Shown: in pieces, positions 43,249-47,480 of the stretch | How positions within the stretch are numbered: the first letter of the stretch is position 1 | Layout: each line of letters opens with the position of its first letter | From: Lachnospiraceae bacterium | Lineage (GTDB): Bacteria > Bacillota > Clostridia > Lachnospirales > Lachnospiraceae | Direction of reading: 5' to 3' | DNA: 47,480 bases | Assembly (NCBI GenBank): GCA_024405115.1 | Contig: JAKSPD010000011.1 | Coordinates: 1 to 47,480, forward strand | Program-made: the position numbers and the translations under genes | Notes under the pieces: model-generated | What the model was told of the DNA's origin: nothing | Seen by the model: the letters and a program-made list of their open reading frames with translations, nothing else | The model's database searches: none

Positions 43249-44172
43249 ATGTTGGATTTATGTCTTCTTGGCACGGGCGGTATGACGCCCATGCCAAACC
43301 GCTGGCTCACGTCCCTTATGGTAAGGTGCGAGGGCTCCGACATTTTAATAGACTGTGGTGAGGGTACACAGGTGGCAATGAAGGAGGTGGGATGGTCCCC
43401 GAAATCCATTGACATCATGTGTTTTACTCATATGCATGCGGATCATATATCAGGACTTCCGGGTATGCTTCTTAACATTGCAAATGCCGACAGGACGGAC
43501 CCGATAGTCATGATAGGCCCGAAGGGACTTTTCAATGTGACAAAGTCATTAAAGTGCATTGCACCGGATCTTCCGTACGAACTTCGCTTCATTGAGCTTG
43601 ACCAGGAGACCGAGGAGTATAAGATAGGGCCGTATGTAATCAGCTGCTTTAGGGTGAAACACAACCTTACCTGTTACGGCTATAGCTTTTCAGTCCTTCG
43701 GAAGGGACGGTTTGACGTGGAAAACGCCAGGGCACTTGGGATACCGCTTGAGTACTGGTCAAGGCTTCAGAAGGGTGAAACCATTACCGACAGGAAGCTT
43801 GCCAGGACCTTTACGCCTCAGATGGTCATGGGACCTGAGAGGAAAGGACTGAAGGTGACTTACTGTACTGATACCAGACCTTGTGAAAACATAGTGAAAG
43901 CAGCCTCGGGAGCGGATGTCTTCATCTGTGAAGGAATGTACGGTGAGGAAGGAAGCGAGGCAAAGGCAATTGAGCACAGGCACATGACGATGCGTGAGGG
44001 TGCCATGCTTGCGGCTAAGGCAGATCCCCAGCCTGGCGAACTCATTTTCACCCATTACAGCCCGTCAATGATAAAGCCCAAAATGTACATTGACGAAATA
44101 AAGGAGATCTTCCCGAATGCGACCTGCGGAAAAGACGGGCTCATAAGGGAACTTGCATTTACAGAAGAATGA
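43249..44172 (+). CDS. rnz: Ribonuclease Z
   Basis: RNase Z cuts tRNA precursors after the discriminator base when CCA is not encoded. The 307-residue metallo-beta-lactamase protein has HMHADH (61-66) as the zinc motif, [16 protein letters not shown] at the start and the late metal histidines in [11 protein letters not shown] and FTHYSP. The tRNA-Ser in this window has no encoded CCA, consistent with a need for this enzyme. It is inserted between rimI and tsaD, joining t6A synthesis with 3'-end maturation, and overlaps tsaD by 4 nt. Confidence 0.92.
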   Translation: MLDLCLLGTGGMTPMPNRWLTSLMVRCEGSDILIDCGEGTQVAMKEVGWSPKSIDIMCFTHMHADHISGLPGMLLNIANADRTDPIVMIGPKGLFNVTKSLKCIAPDLPYELRFIELDQETEEYKIGPYVISCFRVKHNLTCYGYSFSVLRKGRFDVENARALGIPLEYWSRLQKGETITDRKLARTFTPQMVMGPERKGLKVTYCTDTRPCENIVKAASGADVFICEGMYGEEGSEAKAIEHRHMTMREGAMLAAKADPQPGELIFTHYSPSMIKPKMYIDEIKEIFPNATCGKDGLIRELAFTEE

Positions 44173-45179
44173 AAGACATAACTATTCTTGGAATTGAATC
44201 ATCATGTGACGAAACGGCAGCCGCGGTCGTAAGGAACGGCCGGGAGGTGCTTTCCAATATCATAAGTTCGCAGATAGACATACACACCGTCTATGGCGGC
44301 GTAGTGCCGGAAATTGCGTCACGGCTTCACTGTGAGAATATCAACGGCGTAATACGGCTTGCCCTTTCAGAGGCCGGCATGACTTTTGATGACATTGATG
44401 CTATTGCCGTCACATCAGGCCCCGGACTTGTGGGCGCACTCCTGATCGGCGTTTCTGAGGCTAAGGCCTTAAGCTATGCACTCCAGAAGCCGCTTATCGG
44501 TGTTAACCATATAAGGGGACATGTGGCAGCTAACTACATTTCGCATAAGGAACTGGAGCCTCCGTTTGTTTGCCTTATAGTGTCGGGCGGTCATACACAC
44601 CTTACTATTGTCAAGGATCACAGGGATTTCATGATAATCGGAAAGAGTCTCGACGATGCAGCGGGCGAATGCTATGATAAGGTTGCGCGCGCCGTCGGGC
44701 TTGGATATCCCGGGGGACCAAAGGTCGACAGGGCTTCAAAGGGCGGTGATCCGTATGCAATCACGTTCCCGAAGGGGGAGGTAAAGGACAGACCCTATGA
44801 TTTTACCTTTTCAGGTCTTAAGAGTGCAGTGCTCAACTACATTAATAAGGCTAACATGCAGGGTGCCATGATAAATGTCCCTGACCTGTGTGCTTCTTTC
44901 CAGAATGCCGTAGTTGAACCTTTAGTGGAACGTACAATGAAATGCGCTAAGGCATATGGGATAAAGAATGTGGCACTGGCAGGCGGAGTGAGCGCTAATT
45001 CAGCTTTACGTGCTGCCATGAAGAAGGCCTGCGATGAAAACGGTTTTAACTGTTATTATCCGGAGCCGGTTTTCTGTACAGATAATGCCGCCATGATAGC
45101 GGCAGCAGGTTATTATGATTTCCTGGCGGGCTGTACTGCTGATACGTCCTTAAATGCAGACCCGTCACTCAAACTCTGA
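44169..45179 (+). CDS. tsaD: tRNA N6-threonylcarbamoyl transferase TsaD
   Basis: TsaD transfers the threonylcarbamoyl group to A37 of tRNA. The 336-residue protein has [14 protein letters not shown] at the N-terminus, the metal-binding histidines in [10 protein letters not shown] (His114 and His118), VSGGHTHLT and the end segment [11 protein letters not shown]. Along with TsaB and TsaE it supplies three of the four bacterial proteins. TsaC/Sua5, which makes the threonylcarbamoyl-adenylate, is not in this window. It ends 2 nt before ispD. Confidence 0.97.
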   Translation: MKDITILGIESSCDETAAAVVRNGREVLSNIISSQIDIHTVYGGVVPEIASRLHCENINGVIRLALSEAGMTFDDIDAIAVTSGPGLVGALLIGVSEAKALSYALQKPLIGVNHIRGHVAANYISHKELEPPFVCLIVSGGHTHLTIVKDHRDFMIIGKSLDDAAGECYDKVARAVGLGYPGGPKVDRASKGGDPYAITFPKGEVKDRPYDFTFSGLKSAVLNYINKANMQGAMINVPDLCASFQNAVVEPLVERTMKCAKAYGIKNVALAGGVSANSALRAAMKKACDENGFNCYYPEPVFCTDNAAMIAAAGYYDFLAGCTADTSLNADPSLKL

Positions 45180-45181
45180 TT

Positions 45182-45898
45182 ATGGCTGAAAGACTTAAAA
45201 TTGCTGCGATTGTTCTTGCAGCCGGAAGCGGTTCAAGGATGAATTCACAGGAAAAGAAACAGTTCATGGACCTTAACGGACTCCCGGTACTTGCCTGGAG
45301 TCTTCTTGCATTTGAAGAAAATCCGGCTGTGGATGATGTGATACTGGTAACCGGTGAAGAGGATCTTGAAAAGGCACTGAAGATATGCCTTAGTCTCAAG
45401 CTTTCAAAGGTGAAAAACATTGTTGCAGGCGGAGACCTGAGGTTCAGGTCAGTATATAACGGCCTGCTGGCCCTGTCTCCTGAAACGGATTATGTTCTTA
45501 TCCATGATGCCGCCCGTCCGCTTATTACGCAGGAGATAATACGTAACTGCATAAAGGGCGCCGTAATGAAACGTGCCTGCGTTGCGGCTGTAAAGGAAAA
45601 AAATACAATTAAGAAGGTCGATGAGAAAGGGTACGCCATAGAGACCATAGACCGGTCATCTTTGTATGAAATACAGACCCCGCAGGCGTTCGATTACAAA
45701 CTCATTCTCCGTGCCTACTATAACCTGAAGAAAACCATAGAGGAGTACCATCCTGATGTTTCAAAGATTACGGATGATGCAGTAATCGTTGAGAACATGA
45801 CGGACTGCCGTGTGTCCATGGTGGAGGGTGATTATAAGAACATTAAGATTACCACACCTGAGGATCTCGTCATCGCCAGGGCGCTCATGCATACATGA
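45182..45898 (+). CDS. ispD: 2-C-methyl-D-erythritol 4-phosphate cytidylyltransferase IspD
   Basis: IspD makes CDP-methylerythritol in the non-mevalonate isoprenoid pathway. The 238-residue protein has the CTP-binding glycine-rich start VLAAGSGSRMNSQEKKQFM, the IHDAARPLIT motif and the QTPQAFDYKLIL motif, followed by TDDAVIVE. It is the last gene of the tsa operon and is followed by a strong terminator. No other MEP-pathway gene is present here. Confidence 0.95.
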   Translation: MAERLKIAAIVLAAGSGSRMNSQEKKQFMDLNGLPVLAWSLLAFEENPAVDDVILVTGEEDLEKALKICLSLKLSKVKNIVAGGDLRFRSVYNGLLALSPETDYVLIHDAARPLITQEIIRNCIKGAVMKRACVAAVKEKNTIKKVDEKGYAIETIDRSSLYEIQTPQAFDYKLILRAYYNLKKTIEEYHPDVSKITDDAVIVENMTDCRVSMVEGDYKNIKITTPEDLVIARALMHT

Positions 45899-45937
45899 TC
45901 ATATATTTGATTTTCTAAATTTTTAATATAAGCATTT

Positions 45938-45981
45938 AACCGCAGAAGCATTCAAATGAATGACCTGCGGTTGTTTTTTTT
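45938..45981 (+). terminator. Terminator of the tsaE-ispD operon
   Basis: AACCGCAG (45938-45945) pairs with CTGCGGTT (45965-45972), with an inner CATTC/GAATG stem, then a run of eight T residues. The AACCGC arm is a motif that recurs in the repeats and hairpins downstream. Confidence 0.9.
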
Positions 45982-46039
45982 GCTTGACCAATGAAAAAAA
46001 AAGTTAAATTAACCGCCAGCAGTATAATTAATGCTATTT

Positions 46040-46283
46040 GCGGTCAATGGCAGGGTTGAAAATAACCGCGGAACGTAATATAAGGCCGCCTGGCGGTCAA
46101 TGGCAGGGCTGGACATAACCGCGGAATGTAATATAAGGCCGCCTGGCGGTCAATGGCAGGGTTGAAAATAACCGCGGAATGTAATATAAGGCCGCCTGGC
46201 GGTCAATGGCAGGGTTGAAAATAACCGCGGAACGTAATATAAGGCCGCCTGGCGGTCAATGGTAGAACTGCAATAACCGCGAA
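46040..46283. repeat. 53-bp tandem repeat array (four full copies and a diverged fifth)
   Basis: Units begin at 46040, 46093, 46146, 46199 and 46252, each exactly 53 bp apart. The first four are nearly identical, starting GCGGTCAATGGCAGGG and ending GGCCGCCTG. The second (GCTGGACAT for GTTGAAAAT) and the fourth differ at few positions, and the fifth diverges after about 10 bases. Each unit contains GCGGT and ATAACCGC, which can pair with each other, and unit borders form CCGCC-T-GGCGG. There are no spacers of variable sequence, so it is not a CRISPR. No open reading frame fits. The stretch 45982-46694 carries no recognisable gene. Confidence 0.92.
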
Positions 46284-46308
46284 TCGTCGCAAGACGTAGC
46301 CTCGCGGT
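46276..46308 (+). other. Two-tier hairpin with GCAA tetraloop at the end of the repeat array
   Basis: ACCGCGA (46276-46282) pairs with TCGCGGT (46302-46308). Inside, CGTC (46285-46288) pairs with GACG (46293-46296) around GCAA. The outer arms continue the AACCGC/GCGGT theme of the array. The regular stem and GNRA loop suggest a structured RNA, but no promoter was identified. Confidence 0.6.
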
Positions 46309-46402
46309 CAGTAAGGGAGAAATGATATTTGAATTATGTGTAAATAGTAGAATAAAAATGTCCGCACCTCCCACACCACGCTCCAGTTTGGGGAAAATAA
46401 AA

Positions 46403-46419
46403 ATGTAGGATTCCTACAT
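46403..46419. repeat. 17-bp near-perfect palindrome ATGTAGGA-T-TCCTACAT
   Basis: Two exact 8-bp arms flank a single central T in noncoding DNA between the repeat array and the TnpB relic. It could be an operator, a protein-binding site or a relic of mobile-element target DNA. No neighbouring gene tells which. Confidence 0.6.
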
Positions 46420-46440
46420 AATTTATACTGACTTTTATAA

Positions 46441-46465
46441 AAATAACCGCAGGTGCCGGTTATTT
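46441..46465. repeat. Inverted repeat AAATAACCG-N7-CGGTTATTT
   Basis: Perfect 9-bp arms (46441-46449 and 46457-46465) again contain the ATAACCG motif found in the 53-bp units and, in part, the ispD terminator. No T-tract follows, so termination is unlikely. Confidence 0.6.
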
Positions 46466-46694
46466 AACTGTTCTTAGTTAAATGAACATGATTCGAAAGG
46501 ATTTGTTAAAACGAAAGTTTGGAGAGGGAAGCATGTTGTGTGGCGTTAAAAGATTTGTTTAATAATGGTTACGCCGTTTTAAGTTTTTTGTTGCAAACGC
46601 CCAACAAACAGTGTAATATATAGTTGCCTGGAGGTCAGCGCAAAGATCAAATGTTGCATTTGGTTTACTTGCAGTACTGAAAGGAATGGTATGA

Positions 46695-46994
46695 AAAATC
46701 AATCGTAAGGATATGGCGCAGGGGCTGCACCTCTCGAAGGCGACAAATGACAACGGATTCGGGCAGTTCAGGACATTCCTTGCATATAAGGCTGAAAGAG
46801 CAGGAAAGAAGCTTATCACGATAGACAAGTGGTATGCTTCATCAAAGATCTGTTCGGTATGCGGGGAAAAGAAGGAGGACCTGACACTGAAAGACAGGGA
46901 GTGGACCTGTCCCTGCTGCGGAACGCATCATGACAGAGATGTGAATGCCGCAGTAAATATCAGAAACGAAGGCCTGAGGATGCTGGCCATGTAA
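46695..46994 (+). pseudogene. tnpB: TnpB (IS200/IS605 OrfB) C-terminal remnant
   Basis: The readable frame runs from just after an in-frame stop at 46692 to the TAA at 46992-46994, encoding about 99 residues. It aligns by eye with the C-terminus of TnpB: ATNDNGFGQFRTFLAYKAERAG, the WYASSKICSVCG ... WTCPCCG zinc ribbon, and HDRDVNAAVNI carrying the last RuvC aspartate. The other RuvC catalytic motifs and the N-terminal domain are missing, and the first possible ATG is 46713. It is therefore a decayed element and cannot be an active nuclease. The right-end structured DNA is retained immediately downstream. No left end or TnpA was found upstream. Confidence 0.85.
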
Positions 46995-47101
46995 AAGCAT
47001 TCGGAACCGTGGGGCACACGGGGATAGCTCATTTATGCTTGACGCATGAGCGTCATCGAGTGAGAAGCCCCCACTTCAAATGCGAAGCATTAAGTGGTGG
47101 G
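46995..47101 (+). ncRNA. Probable omega-RNA/right-end structure of the TnpB element
   Basis: Downstream of the remnant are ACCGTG...CACGGG and GGGGATAGCTC, sequences I recognise from Firmicute IS605-type right ends. GACGC/GCGTC follows with an ATGA loop, flanked by GCTT/AAGC. A final hairpin has CCACTT (47071-47076) pairing with AAGTGG (47092-47097), topped by AATGC-GAA-GCATT. CTCA (47028-47031) could pair with TGAG (47061-47064) as a pseudoknot. In active systems this RNA guides TnpB, and the guide begins where the element ends. Whether it is still transcribed is unknown. Confidence 0.6.
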
Positions 47102-47163
47102 AGTATGTCACGAGAGTTATAAAGTCCGTTTTTCTATAAAAATGCCAAGCCGGCGGAAAACAA

Positions 47164-47184
47164 CCCGGCGATTGAATTGCCGGG
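47164..47184. repeat. Inverted repeat CCCGGC-N9-GCCGGG
   Basis: Perfect 6-bp GC-rich arms at 47164-47169 and 47179-47184 lie between the TnpB right end and the tRNA gene. An alternative pairing with CCGGC/GCCGG slightly upstream (47157) is possible. No T-tract follows on either strand close enough to call a terminator. Confidence 0.4.
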
Positions 47185-47222
47185 GATTCCCGCTTCTGTC
47201 CAAAAAAAATAGGAATAGAACG

Positions 47223-47253
47223 AAAAAAGGATCTTCTCATTGAAGATCCTTTT
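47223..47253 (-). terminator. Terminator of the tRNA-Ser gene
   Basis: On the minus strand, a 12-bp perfect stem (AAAAGGATCTTC, loop of 5, GAAGATCCTTTT) is followed by a T-run. It lies 3 nt beyond the tRNA 3' end. On the plus strand the same sequence lacks a T-tail after the stem. Confidence 0.85.
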
Positions 47254-47256
47254 AAG

Positions 47257-47342
47257 CGGAAAGGATGGGATTCGAACCCATGTGCCCTTGCGGACAAACG
47301 GTTTTCAAGACCGCCTCGTTATGACCACTTCGATACCTTTCC
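47257..47342 (-). tRNA. tRNA-Ser (anticodon UGA)
   Basis: Read on the minus strand, the 86-nt gene starts GGAAAGG and its acceptor stem closes with CCTTTCC followed by discriminator G, as expected for serine tRNA. The anticodon loop CTTGAAA gives anticodon TGA (47305-47307 on the plus strand as TCA), decoding UCN codons chiefly UCA. A long variable arm (about TTTGTCCGCAAGGGCAC) and the T-loop GGTTCGAATCC complete a class II tRNA. CCA is not encoded, so RNase Z and CCA-adding enzyme are required. A terminator and promoter flank it. Confidence 0.97.
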
Positions 47343-47373
47343 ATACACAACCCTAAATAAGGCGCGCTCAAGT

Positions 47374-47402
47374 ATAATAAAATATTCTAAATGCTTTGTC
47401 AA
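47374..47402 (-). promoter_or_regulatory. Promoter of tRNA-Ser
   Basis: On the minus strand, consensus TTGACA (47402-47397), a 17-nt spacer and TATTAT (47379-47374) read toward the tRNA, leaving about 25 nt of 5' leader. Confidence 0.8.
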
Positions 47403-47447
47403 GCGAAAAATAGTAAAATGTACTTGACGTGAAGTGAAAAGTTTATT

Positions 47448-47472
47448 TCCACTTTGAAGGGGGCAAAGTGGA
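47448..47472. promoter_or_regulatory. Inverted repeat TCCACTTTG-N7-CAAAGTGGA at the window edge
   Basis: Perfect 9-bp arms (47448-47456 and 47464-47472) lie upstream of whatever plus-strand gene begins beyond 47480. A TTGACG at 47424-47429 could be its -35. AAAGTGG resembles the repeats bound by MraZ ahead of cell-division clusters, but only one is visible, so this is a weak suggestion. Confidence 0.4.
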
Positions 47473-47480
47473 TTTTAGTC

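Noticed and set aside
46040-46283. CRISPR array
   Set aside because: The 53-bp units are contiguous with no variable spacers and there are no cas genes.
46322-46408. Short ORF of 28 codons after the repeat array
   Set aside because: The purine-rich site is only 2-3 nt from the ATG, the peptide has no recognisable features and it ends in a palindrome.
46482-46562. Short ORF of 26 codons upstream of the TnpB remnant
   Set aside because: No similarity to TnpB N-termini could be seen and there is no strong ribosome site. It is most likely chance.
46559-46828. Minus-strand ORF of 89 codons
   Set aside because: It runs antisense through the TnpB remnant and has no ribosome site or family resemblance.

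Overview
The window reads as a chromosomal segment of a Clostridia-class Firmicute, most likely a member of the Lachnospiraceae. This is an inference from gene content and style; there is no rRNA in the window. The signs are purine-rich Shine-Dalgarno sites, sigma-A type promoters with 17-nt spacers, dense gene packing with many 4-nt stop/start overlaps, moderate GC content, Firmicute-type genes (yerC/TrpR-like, yprB-like, cvfB-like, a paired U32 system, ZapA, RF2 without a frameshift), and a histidyl-tRNA synthetase whose short C-terminus resembles a type I recall from Lachnospiraceae. Most of the window is core housekeeping DNA.

Layout. 1-2068: the end of mnmA, then a cvfB-like S1 protein with an octapeptide repeat region, and the manganese exporter mntP. 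2075-14920: a long plus-strand operon. It begins with a PucR/CdaR-type regulator whose promoter is bracketed by two arms of a 12-bp inverted repeat. It continues through ftsE, ftsX, an M23 peptidase with a coiled coil, a membrane-anchored S41 protease, hisS, aspS, a DUF1700 protein, a YfcE-like phosphodiesterase, an rRNA methyltransferase, rdgB and rmuC. It ends at a terminator that lies across the convergent rmuC/yerC junction. 15205-24267: divergent regulatory DNA, a polysaccharide deacetylase-like membrane protein, ruvA, apbE, a YprB-like nuclease, a LysR regulator with its own promoter, ruvB, zapA and two overlapping U32 genes. 24316-30275: an oligopeptide ABC importer (oppBCDF and oppA). 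Its binding protein appears circularly permuted. 30291-37296: a Nudix hydrolase, a copper P-type ATPase with a C-terminal CopZ-like domain that has its own ribosome-binding site, a two-part chromate-type transporter and uvrA. 37299-41173: secA and prfB. 41170-45981: a small membrane protein on the minus strand, divergent from a tRNA-maturation operon (tsaE, tsaB, rimI, rnz, tsaD) that ends with ispD. 45982-47480: an accessory, structure-rich stretch with a 53-bp tandem repeat array, several perfect hairpins, a decayed TnpB with its right-end guide-RNA-like structure, and a tRNA-Ser(UGA) on the minus strand.

How the genes work together. FtsE and FtsX probably gate the co-encoded M23 hydrolase during division. 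The Tsa proteins build t6A on tRNA, and the neighbouring RNase Z matures tRNA 3' ends. RuvA and RuvB form the Holliday-junction branch-migration motor. OppA feeds peptides to OppBCDF. CopA exports Cu(I), possibly with a chaperone made from its own 3' end. The observations most worth following up are the permuted OppA, the internal CopZ start, the repeat/hairpin region at 45.9-46.5 kb and the TnpB/omega-RNA relic.
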